Of a DNA stretch of 64,000 nucleotides, positions 25,770 to 33,289 are shown in pieces. Below the pieces are notes generated by a model that searched no databases, was not told the DNA's origin, and saw only the letters and a list, made by a program, of their open reading frames with translations. The position numbers and the translations under genes are program-made. The first letter of the stretch is position 1. Each line of letters starts with the position of its first letter. The DNA comes from Lachnospiraceae bacterium (GTDB taxonomy: Bacteria > Bacillota > Clostridia > Lachnospirales > Lachnospiraceae): NCBI GenBank assembly GCA_902363835.1, contig CABJBM010000021.1, positions 46,668-110,667 of the forward strand, in the 5' to 3' direction.

Positions 25770-25798
25770 TTGCATTTTTTGCGGAACAATTGCATAAT
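25770..25798 (+). promoter_or_regulatory. Promoter of tmcAL
   Basis: Plus strand: TTGCAT (25770-25775), 17 bases, CATAAT (25793-25798). It is divergent from the pduL promoter with 18 bases between the -35 boxes. Confidence 0.55.
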
Positions 25799-25829
25799 AG
25801 AGTATAAAAAAAGAAAAAGGACATTTTCC

Positions 25830-27092
25830 ATGGTAAAAAATAAAAATTCTCTTGCCGTTGGCATTATCGCTGAATACAACCCCTTCCACAATGGACATGC
25901 CTACCATATCAGAAAGGCCAAAGAAATGGCACAGGCGGACTACTGTATCGTAGTCATGAGCGGGGATTTTGTCCAAAGAGGAGCGCCTGCCGTCTACGAT
26001 AAATATACCAGGACAGCCATGGCACTATCCTGTGGAGCCGACCTTGTAATAGAAATCCCCTCTATCTTTGCCTCCAGCAGCGCAGAGGATTTTGCCGCCT
26101 GCGGGATCGCCCTGCTTAACAATCTGGGAGTGGTTGGCTCTGTCTGTTTTGGAAGTGAATGCGGTGATGTGGAAAAACTTTCCGGTATTGCTTCTATTTT
26201 AGCCACAGAACCCCCTGCTTATACGAAGGAACTGCGCAGAGAGCTGAAAAAAGGAGCTACTTTTCCGGAAGCCAGAAATCAGGCCCTGATTTCCTGCGGG
26301 ATCCTGGAAAAGGAGGACTCTTCCATTTTAGCCTCCCCAAATAACATCCTGGGGATCGAATACTGCAAATCCCTTTACAGGCAAAAGAGCCTGATGGTCC
26401 CTGTCACCATTTCCAGGAAAGGCTGCGGCTATCATGATATCAGTCTGGTTTCAGAGCATTTCAGCTCTGCCACAGGGATCCGGAAAGCCCTTCGTGAAAC
26501 CCCGGAGATCCTGAAGCAGACAGATCCTTCCCTGATGCAGGTGCCGGATGTTGTAAAGCAGATGATGACCCAAAGCTTCCCCGTGTTTCCTGATGATTTC
26601 AGCGCTCTGTTAAATACCTCCCTGCTGAAACTGGATTATGAGGAAATTCCCTTTCAGAAATATGCTGATGTTTCAGAGGAACTGGCTGCAAGACTTTTAA
26701 AGCAGCTTACGGATTTTCTTCCTTTTGAGGAAAGAATCAACCAGCTAAAGACAAGGCAGTATACTTATACCCGGATCAGCCGGGCCCTCCTCCATATCGC
26801 TCTGGGGATCACCTCCCATCAGATCGTTTTGGGGCGGAGCGCCGGTTATGCTCCCTATGCCCGGGTCTTAGGCTTTAAAAAGACTTCTGCATCCCTTATG
26901 GGAGAAATAAAAAAGAGAGGGAGCATCCCTCTCATCACAAAAACTGCTGATGCCAGACTCATTCTTTCCGGCACGGCCTGGTCCATGCTCCGGCAGGATT
27001 TTTACTGCTCCCACATTTATCAGACCATTGTGCAGGACAAATATCGTATAAAAATGAAAAATGAGTTCACCCATTCCGTCGTCATCCTATGA
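25830..27092 (+). CDS. tmcAL: tRNA(Met) cytidine acetate ligase (YlbM-type)
   Basis: Nucleotidyltransferase-fold enzyme that uses acetate and ATP to acetylate the wobble cytidine of elongator tRNA-Met. The N-terminus has VGIIAEYNPFHNGHAYHI, with the HxGH nucleotide-binding motif, then GDFVQRGAPAVYDKYTR, typical of this family. I chose the ATG at 25830 because AAAAAGG lies 9 bases before it; an upstream ATG at 25770 lies within the promoter. It gives 420 residues. It is one of few plus-strand genes here and meets the NUDIX gene with overlapping ends. Confidence 0.92.
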   Translation: MVKNKNSLAVGIIAEYNPFHNGHAYHIRKAKEMAQADYCIVVMSGDFVQRGAPAVYDKYTRTAMALSCGADLVIEIPSIFASSSAEDFAACGIALLNNLGVVGSVCFGSECGDVEKLSGIASILATEPPAYTKELRRELKKGATFPEARNQALISCGILEKEDSSILASPNNILGIEYCKSLYRQKSLMVPVTISRKGCGYHDISLVSEHFSSATGIRKALRETPEILKQTDPSLMQVPDVVKQMMTQSFPVFPDDFSALLNTSLLKLDYEEIPFQKYADVSEELAARLLKQLTDFLPFEERINQLKTRQYTYTRISRALLHIALGITSHQIVLGRSAGYAPYARVLGFKKTSASLMGEIKKRGSIPLITKTADARLILSGTAWSMLRQDFYCSHIYQTIVQDKYRIKMKNEFTHSVVIL

Positions 27093-27098
27093 CGACGG
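27076..27098. terminator. Perfect hairpin across the convergent stop codons of tmcAL and NUDIX genes
   Basis: CCGTCGTCAT and ATGACGACGG form a 10-bp stem around the loop CCT. Both stop codons lie inside it. No T-run follows on either strand, so it is not a standard terminator, but it may stop or stabilise both converging transcripts. Confidence 0.5.
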
Positions 27099-27593
27099 TT
27101 GAAGGAATTCCTGGATCCTGTCTTTATATAGAAGAAACCGGGATTTTGGAACCACGATCCCCTGCTTCCACATTTCAAGGAGCTGTTCAAATGTGACAAA
27201 TTTTGCATCAACCACTTCTTCCTGCTGAATGGTTATGTTTTTTATGGTGACCGTTTGCCTGGTGATATAGGTATCTACAAACCGCTCTTTCTGACGGATC
27301 GCATGGATCAGAAGGAGCTGTTCTTTTTCCGCCCGGACTCCTACCTCCTCAGAAAGCTCCCGTAGAGCTCCTTCCACGCTTGTTTCTCCTGCAAGAACAG
27401 AGCCCCCGGTACATTCCCACATAAGGCCATAGGGCTTATCCGGATGCCTTTTGGTCAGCAAAATTTCCTGGTCCTCATTCACCAGCCAGACATCTGCTAC
27501 AAGATGGTATTCTCCCTGGGCCAGCGGAACTCCCCGAACATGGGTCTTTCCGGTGGCCACCCTGTTTTCATCGTAAACATCCCAAAACTCCAT
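27087..27593 (-). CDS. NUDIX hydrolase
   Basis: A 168-residue NUDIX enzyme. The box is complete: GGSVLAGETSVEGALRELSEEVG matches GX5EX7REUXEEXG (residues about 60-82). The N-terminus WDVYDENRVATGKTHVRG and the general plan resemble YfcD/isopentenyl-diphosphate-isomerase-like NUDIX proteins. The substrate is unknown. The last six bases overlap the end of the convergent tmcAL gene. Confidence 0.9.
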   Translation of the reverse strand: MEFWDVYDENRVATGKTHVRGVPLAQGEYHLVADVWLVNEDQEILLTKRHPDKPYGLMWECTGGSVLAGETSVEGALRELSEEVGVRAEKEQLLLIHAIRQKERFVDTYITRQTVTIKNITIQQEEVVDAKFVTFEQLLEMWKQGIVVPKSRFLLYKDRIQEFLQPSS

Positions 27594-27630
27594 AAGCCAT
27601 TCCTCCCGACTTAAGAATCAGCTGGTGCAG

Positions 27631-27975
27631 TTAAAAGTTTCCTCCATTCCATCCCCAGTGTTCCACTTCCTCATATTTCACATAAATTTTATCCTGAGCA
27701 ATGGAAAGCACATCTTTGTAGATTTTGCAGATCTCAGCCGTGAGCCGGTCGTAATCCCGTTCTGATGCATGGCCGAAAATCTTCACTTCCACAAAAGCTA
27801 TCTTTGTATTATCTTCCCCCTTAAAGTAAAGGGAACAGTTATCCTCAAAACCGACCATGAGCCAGCTTTCCGACTTGCCGGGAATGAGGCTGATCGCCTG
27901 TCCAAGCTTTGTTTTTAGCGCTATTTTTTCTTCTTCCGATAATGTAACATTTACTTTGGAATTGATAAAAGGCAT
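27631..27975 (-). CDS. Tautomerase-superfamily protein (MIF-like)
   Basis: A 114-residue protein of the macrophage migration inhibitory factor family. Pro2, the catalytic base after Met removal, is present (MPFINSKVNV), as is the C-terminal WGWNGGNF that matches the family's WGWNG motif. MIF homologues have phenylpyruvate or dopachrome tautomerase activity in vitro. In gut bacteria the physiological role is unclear, and there is no signal peptide. Ribosome site AAGGAGGAG precedes the start. Confidence 0.9.
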   Translation of the reverse strand: MPFINSKVNVTLSEEEKIALKTKLGQAISLIPGKSESWLMVGFEDNCSLYFKGEDNTKIAFVEVKIFGHASERDYDRLTAEICKIYKDVLSIAQDKIYVKYEEVEHWGWNGGNF

Positions 27976-28041
27976 TGATAACTCCTCCTTAGACTATTTT
28001 ATCTATCATACCACATATAACCAGAAATTACCATCTGCTTT

Positions 28042-29214
28042 CTATTGCAAATCATCTTTCAGAAGCAGATCAGAAAGGGTCAGCCTCCCATGGAGAAATT
28101 CCAGGATCTCCCCTATCTCCTTTTGGTTATCCTTCTTTCCTCCCTGCTTTACTGCGCGGATCAGAATATTCTTTGGAGTGTGCTCCATATCAATAAATTC
28201 CAGGATCTGAGTGCGGTATCCCTGGCTTTCCAGAATTTCCGCCCTGAGGGCATCGGTATAAAGGGCAGCCATTCGTTCCTTAATGAGTCCATATTGGAAT
28301 ACAGGAGCCATAAGCTCCTGATGCATGGTTTTATTCAGCTCATGCTGGCAGCAGGGAACCGACAGGATAACAGAGGCCCCCCAGCGGACCGCCTTTGCCA
28401 GGGCGTAATCCGTAGCAGTATCGCAGGCATGAAGGGTCACCACCATGTCCACATGATCCACTCCTTCATAGGAAGCGATATCTCCATGATAAAACTTCAG
28501 CTTATCATATCCATACCGTTCCCCTAAACGATTGCAGTCATCAATGACCGTCTGCTTTAAATCCAGTCCGATGACACGGATCAAATACCCCTTTAGCTCA
28601 TGAAGATAATAATACATGGCAAAGGTCAGATAGGATTTCCCGCAGCCAAAATCAATGATCACATTTTCTCTGTTCTTATCAAGCCTTGGAAGAATGTCTT
28701 CAATGAATTCCAAAAACCGGTTGATCTGCCGAAACTTGTCATACCTGGAAGCGATGATCTTCCCTTCCGCTGTCATGACACCCAAATCCACCAGAAACGG
28801 AACGGTCGTCCCTTCCTTTAAAATATAAGTCTTCTGCCTGTTATGCTGGGGAACAGGGGAATGTGCTGCGATCTTTTGCTGACGCTTCACTTTAATGCTT
28901 AAACTCCCTTTTTTGCTCACCAGAATTCTTACCTGGCCTTTACGGGAATCCAGCTCCATCTGGCGCATCTTCCCTTCCAATAAGTCCGTTATATAGGAGA
29001 TGCATTCCCCGTCAGAATAATTCTTATGAAAGGCCTGGTTTCCCATCAGCTCCTCAGCCTGAAAAACCAGACTTCCTTTTAGCAAAAGCGGGCGTACCTT
29101 TACCTTGGAAACGCCCTGCTTGTCTGTTGGATTGCTGATCACGATCCGGAGCAGACTTTCATCAAGAAACTCCCTGATCATCTGAATTAGATTTTCTCTT
29201 TCCTTTTGTTCCAT
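28042..29214 (-). CDS. Class I SAM-dependent methyltransferase (Methyltransf_32 type)
   Basis: A 390-residue protein. The SAM site is NVIIDFGCGKSYLTFAMYYYL (glycine-rich motif I FGCGKS), followed by VIGLDLKQTVID, HGDIASYEGVDHVDMVVTLHACDTATD, and SVPCCQHEL. This arrangement is found in bacterial and eukaryotic relatives of METTL25-like enzymes, so an RNA or protein substrate is possible. I chose the ATG at 29214 (MEQKERENLIQ); a start at 29262 would lie inside a copy of the 52-bp repeat. The repeat's AGAGGAAAGG lies 14-20 bases upstream. Confidence 0.85.
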   Translation of the reverse strand: MEQKERENLIQMIREFLDESLLRIVISNPTDKQGVSKVKVRPLLLKGSLVFQAEELMGNQAFHKNYSDGECISYITDLLEGKMRQMELDSRKGQVRILVSKKGSLSIKVKRQQKIAAHSPVPQHNRQKTYILKEGTTVPFLVDLGVMTAEGKIIASRYDKFRQINRFLEFIEDILPRLDKNRENVIIDFGCGKSYLTFAMYYYLHELKGYLIRVIGLDLKQTVIDDCNRLGERYGYDKLKFYHGDIASYEGVDHVDMVVTLHACDTATDYALAKAVRWGASVILSVPCCQHELNKTMHQELMAPVFQYGLIKERMAALYTDALRAEILESQGYRTQILEFIDMEHTPKNILIRAVKQGGKKDNQKEIGEILEFLHGRLTLSDLLLKDDLQ

Positions 29215-29230
29215 GCAATCAGACAATTCC

Positions 29231-29282
29231 TTTCCTCTTTCTTGCCCATGCCCCTTGGGCATAAAGGTATACCCGCAGGGTG
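29231..29282 (-). repeat. 52-bp hairpin repeat, locus A (one copy)
   Basis: One unit in the 77-base gap between the phosphatase and methyltransferase genes. Stem 1 is TGCCCA/TGGGCA (29243-29248, 29256-29261). Stem 2 is ACCC-gca-GGGT (29271-29281). The start-proximal end is the ribosome-site-like AGAGGAAA on the minus strand. The same unit occurs at 32452, 35843 and 47566. Confidence 0.8.
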
Positions 29283-29291
29283 TTTCTGTTT

Positions 29292-29933
29292 TCAGTTTTC
29301 TGCATTCACCCAGCCTGCCCGCAAAAGCTCCGGATAAGGTTCCAGGTGTGCATAATCGTTAAATCGTTCCAATGAGAAACGCCCTGTTTTTTCATTCCAG
29401 CGCACTTCCGTGATGCTGCAGTTTTCAAGGGAATTTCCAAGGAGACGGTAATATCTTGGTTCCATATGAAGCAGTGCTGCAGTCACGGTGCGGATCACTC
29501 CTCCGTGAGTCACCACCGCTGCATTCCGGCAGCCGCTTGCGGCAATTTCCTCTAAAACAGGAATGGCCCGCCTTATTACCTCTTCCCCACATTCGCCTCC
29601 AGGATAGGGCAGATCCCTTTCCATCCGATTCTGTTCTTTCTTAAAATCCCCAAACCTTGCCTCAATCTCCTCATCCGCCAGGCCTTCCATTTCCCCAAAG
29701 GAAATTTCCCTAAGTTCCTGTCTTATGATATGCTCTACATTCCAGTAACGGTTTGCCTCCTTTGCAGTCTCAACTGCCCGGATCAAATGGCTGGAATACA
29801 CCGCTTCAATGCCTTTGGAAGCCAGCCGTTTTCCAACCAGAGCCGACTGGCGGAAGCCTTCTTCGGATAGATTCACATCAACATTACAGAGCTTGCTGCT
29901 TTGCCGCCCATGGCGAATCAAATAAATATCCAT
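29292..29933 (-). CDS. Histidine phosphatase family protein
   Basis: A 213-residue phosphoglycerate-mutase-like phosphatase. The catalytic RHG is at residues 7-9 (IYLIRHGRQSS), the acid Glu region is EISFGEMEGL, and the second His is in VVTHGGVIR. Proteins of this size and type range from alpha-ribazole phosphatase to broad phosphatases. The context does not decide. It sits between the PFL gene and the methyltransferase in one minus-strand run. Confidence 0.9.
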   Translation of the reverse strand: MDIYLIRHGRQSSKLCNVDVNLSEEGFRQSALVGKRLASKGIEAVYSSHLIRAVETAKEANRYWNVEHIIRQELREISFGEMEGLADEEIEARFGDFKKEQNRMERDLPYPGGECGEEVIRRAIPVLEEIAASGCRNAAVVTHGGVIRTVTAALLHMEPRYYRLLGNSLENCSITEVRWNEKTGRFSLERFNDYAHLEPYPELLRAGWVNAEN

Positions 29934-29959
29934 TTACCCTGTCCTTCTTCCACCTGAAC

Positions 29960-31324
29960 TTAATTTTTAAAGCTATGGATTGGTGCAGGAATCCGTCCGC
30001 CCCTGGTTACAAACTTCTCACAGGAGTACCGGCTGACCGGCATAACAGGAGCATATCCTAACAGACCGCCGAATTCCACCGTATCGCCCACTGATTTTCC
30101 GATAACAGGGATAATGCGGACTGCAGTAGTTTTCTGATTTACCATACCAATGGCAGATTCGTCAGCAATGATGCCCGCAATGGTAGTTGCCGGCGTGTCT
30201 CCGGGGATTGCAATCATATCAAGGCCTACGGAGCAAACACAGGTCATTGCCTCCAGTTTTTCTATGTTCAGAGCTCCCATTGCAACCGCATCGATCATTC
30301 CCTGATCTTCACTGACCGGAATAAATGCACCGCTTAAACCGCCTACATAGGAGGAGGCCATGACGCCGCCTTTTTTTACCTGGTCATTTAACATGGCAAG
30401 AGCTGCTGTGGTACCCGGCGCGCCTACCCGTTCCAGACCTATTTCTTCCAGGATTTCAGCTACACTGTCGCCAACAGCAGGGGTGGGCGCAAGGGATAAG
30501 TCAATGATTCCAAAAGGAACATTCAGCCTTCTTGATGCTTCCTGGGCAACCAGCTGTCCTACACGGGTTATCTTAAAGGCAGTCTTCTTAATGATTTCAC
30601 ACAGGACTTCAAAGTCCTTTCCTCTGGCTTGTTCAATGGCAGTCTTAACAACTCCCGGGCCGCTGACTCCCACGTTGATGATGACATCAGCTTCCGTCAC
30701 CCCATGGAACGCTCCAGCCATAAAGGGATTATCGTCCGGCGCATTGCAAAATACCACCAGTTTGGCACAGCCAAGAGAATCAATGTCCTTGGTAGCCTTT
30801 GCCGTTTCCACAACAATTTCGCCCATAAGAGCCACTGCATCCATATTAATTCCTGTTTTTGTGGAACCCACATTAACAGAGCTGCATACCCGTTCCGTAC
30901 AGGCAAGAGCTTCCGGTATGGAACGGATCAGGTTTTTATCCGCTGCTGTCATTCCTTTGCTTACCAGGGCAGAATAGCCGCCGATGAAATTCACCCCCAC
31001 TTCCTTAGCCGCACGGTCAAGGGTCTGTGCAATGGTCACAAAATCTGACTGGTTTTTGCAGGCCGCACCTCCGACCATGGCAATGGGGGTCACGGAAATT
31101 CTTTTATTTACAATGGGGATCCCAAAATCCCTTTCAATCTCTTTCCCCACTGCCACCAGGTTTTTAGCAACAGTTGTGATCTTGTTGTAAATTTTTTCAT
31201 TGACTGCGTTTAAGTCGCTGTCACTGCAGTCAAGGAGGCTGATGCCCATGGTAATGGTGCGCACATCAAGCATTTCCTGCTCAATCATCTTATTGGTTTC
31301 ATTTACTTCAAACATATTCAACAT
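29960..31324 (-). CDS. PFL family protein (UPF0210)
   Basis: A 454-residue member of the UPF0210 family, once described as pyruvate-formate-lyase-like. Conserved blocks visible are [37 protein letters not shown] and [12 protein letters not shown]. No biochemical function is established to my knowledge. It is almost always paired with a small ACT-domain protein, which is encoded 39 bases upstream here, so the two probably act together. Confidence 0.92.
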   Translation of the reverse strand: MLNMFEVNETNKMIEQEMLDVRTITMGISLLDCSDSDLNAVNEKIYNKITTVAKNLVAVGKEIERDFGIPIVNKRISVTPIAMVGGAACKNQSDFVTIAQTLDRAAKEVGVNFIGGYSALVSKGMTAADKNLIRSIPEALACTERVCSSVNVGSTKTGINMDAVALMGEIVVETAKATKDIDSLGCAKLVVFCNAPDDNPFMAGAFHGVTEADVIINVGVSGPGVVKTAIEQARGKDFEVLCEIIKKTAFKITRVGQLVAQEASRRLNVPFGIIDLSLAPTPAVGDSVAEILEEIGLERVGAPGTTAALAMLNDQVKKGGVMASSYVGGLSGAFIPVSEDQGMIDAVAMGALNIEKLEAMTCVCSVGLDMIAIPGDTPATTIAGIIADESAIGMVNQKTTAVRIIPVIGKSVGDTVEFGGLLGYAPVMPVSRYSCEKFVTRGGRIPAPIHSFKN

Positions 31325-31363
31325 ATCGGGAACCCATCCTTTTCTTAAGCATTTCCATCATCA

Positions 31364-31636
31364 TCAGATGCGGTGCATACTGGTAAAAATTTCCTCTCGC
31401 TGACATTTTACTTTTACACCGATTTCATCGCCAATCCGTTCCAGTTCGTCGGCCAGCTCCCCGAAAGACTTTGTTGCGTCATTGATATCCACGATCATCA
31501 TCATATTAAAGAATCCCTGGACAATGGTCTGGGAAATATCCAATATGTTCACCTGATTGCTTGCCAGATAAGTACAGATTTTTGCAATGATCCCAACGGT
31601 GTCTTTTCCAACTACTGTAATAATCGTTTTGTTCAT
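31364..31636 (-). CDS. ACT domain protein (UPF0237)
   Basis: A 90-residue single ACT domain (TIITVVGKDTVGIIAKICTYLASNQVNIL). ACT domains bind small ligands, often amino acids, so it may be the sensor for the PFL protein encoded next. Transcribed together with it. Confidence 0.93.
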   Translation of the reverse strand: MNKTIITVVGKDTVGIIAKICTYLASNQVNILDISQTIVQGFFNMMMIVDINDATKSFGELADELERIGDEIGVKVKCQREEIFTSMHRI

Positions 31637-31651
31637 AATACTTCTCCTCTT

Positions 31652-32449
31652 TTATATTGTGATAATTTCCGATATCTGATCCCTTTTTGCAACCGATATG
31701 GAAAAATCCGATGCCTTAAACGGATTGTCTCCTTCTGTGATTTCAAGCTTTACAGTCTCATAAGCAAGCTCTTCATAATTGTTCTCCTTGCTCAAATGCC
31801 CCAGCAGAACCTTCTTTAAATTTTCATGAAGAATACAGCATAAAAGCCGCCCTGCATTCTCATTGGAAAGATGTCCGTGATCCCCCAGGATCCGGCGCTT
31901 CAGATAATAGGGATATGGACCTGCCTGCAGCATATTTACATCGTGATTGGACTCTAAAAGCACTGCATCAAGTCCCTGAAGATGTTCAATAATATACTGG
32001 TCGTAATGTCCCATATCCGTGGCCACTGCAACAGACTTGCGTCCGTGCTGGATCCGGTAAGCCACCGGGTTTGACGCATCGTGGTCAATGGAAAAGGGCT
32101 TTACTTCCAGATCCCCTACACAAAAATCCACGTCAGGTCTGATGGCACAAAATAGTTCCCTGGGGTATTCTCCCAGATATTTCTGCTTTGATATCTCTTC
32201 CAGGGTTTCCCTTGTCCCGTAAATAGGCACTCCATATTTTCTGGCCAAAACTCCCAGCCCTTTTGTATGATCAGAGTGTTCATGGGTAATGACGATTCCG
32301 GTCAGCTCACTTCCCTTTATGCCGATTTCATTTAATCCCTGTTCGATCCGTTTGTTGCTTATCCCGGCATCCACCAGGACATGTGTGGTATCGGAGCCCA
32401 CATAAATGCAGTTTCCGCTGCTTCCGCTTGCAATGCTTACCAATCTCAT
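31652..32449 (-). CDS. MBL-fold metallohydrolase, YycJ/WalJ type
   Basis: A 265-residue metallo-beta-lactamase-fold hydrolase. The metal motif is ITHEHSDHTKGL; further ligands are in ATDMGHYDQ, LLESNHDVNML and GHLSNENAG. WalJ-type proteins are 5'-3' exonuclease-like enzymes linked to cell-wall control in Firmicutes. I chose the ATG at 32449 (MRLVSIASGSSGNC) because it is the true start of the fold, and the repeat unit's GAGGAAAGT gives a ribosome site. An open frame up to 32521 only translates the repeat. Confidence 0.9.
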   Translation of the reverse strand: MRLVSIASGSSGNCIYVGSDTTHVLVDAGISNKRIEQGLNEIGIKGSELTGIVITHEHSDHTKGLGVLARKYGVPIYGTRETLEEISKQKYLGEYPRELFCAIRPDVDFCVGDLEVKPFSIDHDASNPVAYRIQHGRKSVAVATDMGHYDQYIIEHLQGLDAVLLESNHDVNMLQAGPYPYYLKRRILGDHGHLSNENAGRLLCCILHENLKKVLLGHLSKENNYEELAYETVKLEITEGDNPFKASDFSISVAKRDQISEIITI

Positions 32450-32451
32450 AC

Positions 32452-32555
32452 TTTCCTCTTTCTTATCCACGCCTTTTGGATAAGAGGTATACCCGCAGGG
32501 TATTTCCTCTCTCCTGTCCACGCCCTCTGGCCATAAAGATATGCCCGCAGGCTGC
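32452..32555 (-). repeat. 52-bp hairpin repeat, locus B (two copies)
   Basis: Two tandem units, starting at 32452 and 32503. Unit 1 has stem 1 TCTTATCC/GGATAAGA, with bases changed on both arms relative to locus C, and stem 2 ACCC-gca-GGGT. Unit 2 is more diverged (GTCC opposite GGCC; GCC-cgca-GGC). The gene-proximal end supplies the ribosome site of the MBL gene. Confidence 0.8.
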
Positions 32556-32597
32556 TTCCTGCTGTGGCATATTTACTGAGCCATAATCCTGAGCGTT

Positions 32598-33179
32598 CTA
32601 TTCCCTGGCTTTCAATATTTCTGCCAGCTGGCTCTTCAAATCCTCCATGGAACCGTCATTTTCAATCACCCGGGTACAGCGGCTTAAAAACTCTGATTCA
32701 GAGGCCTGACTTGCTATAATACGTTCCGAATGTTCTCTCGTATAGCCCCTGCTTTCCGCCAAGCGGCGGATCCGGTTTTCTCTGGAGGTGCGGACATACC
32801 ACATTTCCCTCCAACTGCCATCCGTTTCTTCATTCATAATTGCAAATTCTACCACAATAAGCTCTGCTTGGGAAGCAGAAATTTCATCCCTTATGGTTTT
32901 CCATACCAGAGGATGGATGATATCATCCACGGTTTTCCTTGCGATTTCATCCTGAAAAATGCGCGTTGCCAGGGCCTTGCGGTCAATGGTGCCATCCGGG
33001 TTTAAGAAGCCTTTTCCCAAGGCTTTTGTTACCGCCGCATAGCCTTCCTCCCCCGGCTCCATCAGCTGGTGGGCAACCTCATCCGCCTTAATGACTTTTG
33101 CACCGTATTCCTCTTTTAAAATAGAAAGAACCATGCTCTTTCCGGCTCCAACCCCTCCGGTCAGTCCAATCACTCTCAT
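32598..33179 (-). CDS. coaE: Dephospho-CoA kinase
   Basis: Last step of coenzyme A synthesis, 193 residues. Walker A is GLTGGVGAGKS at 5-15; the substrate region has KADEVAHQLMEPG, and the lid has RTSRENRIRRLAESR. It follows polA, as in many Firmicutes. Confidence 0.95.
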   Translation of the reverse strand: MRVIGLTGGVGAGKSMVLSILKEEYGAKVIKADEVAHQLMEPGEEGYAAVTKALGKGFLNPDGTIDRKALATRIFQDEIARKTVDDIIHPLVWKTIRDEISASQAELIVVEFAIMNEETDGSWREMWYVRTSRENRIRRLAESRGYTREHSERIIASQASESEFLSRCTRVIENDGSMEDLKSQLAEILKARE

Positions 33180-33209
33180 CCTGTCACCAACTTTTTATTC
33201 TCGTGCAGA

Positions 33210-33251
33210 CAGTCGCCTGCCGGACATGCAGCCATGCCCATCCGGCGACTG
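33210..33251 (-). other. Hairpin between polA and coaE
   Basis: CAGTCGCC-tg-CCGGA pairs with TCCGG-CGACTG around a 16-base loop. No T-run follows. It may be an RNA processing or stability element within the polA-coaE transcript. Confidence 0.45.
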
Positions 33252-33289
33252 CCATGGGGTAAAATACCTTGTAGCCTTCTGTAAGATAT

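Noticed and set aside
30360..30977. Plus-strand frame of 205 codons
   Set aside because: Shadow of the PFL family gene; Ser/Thr-rich and without motif.
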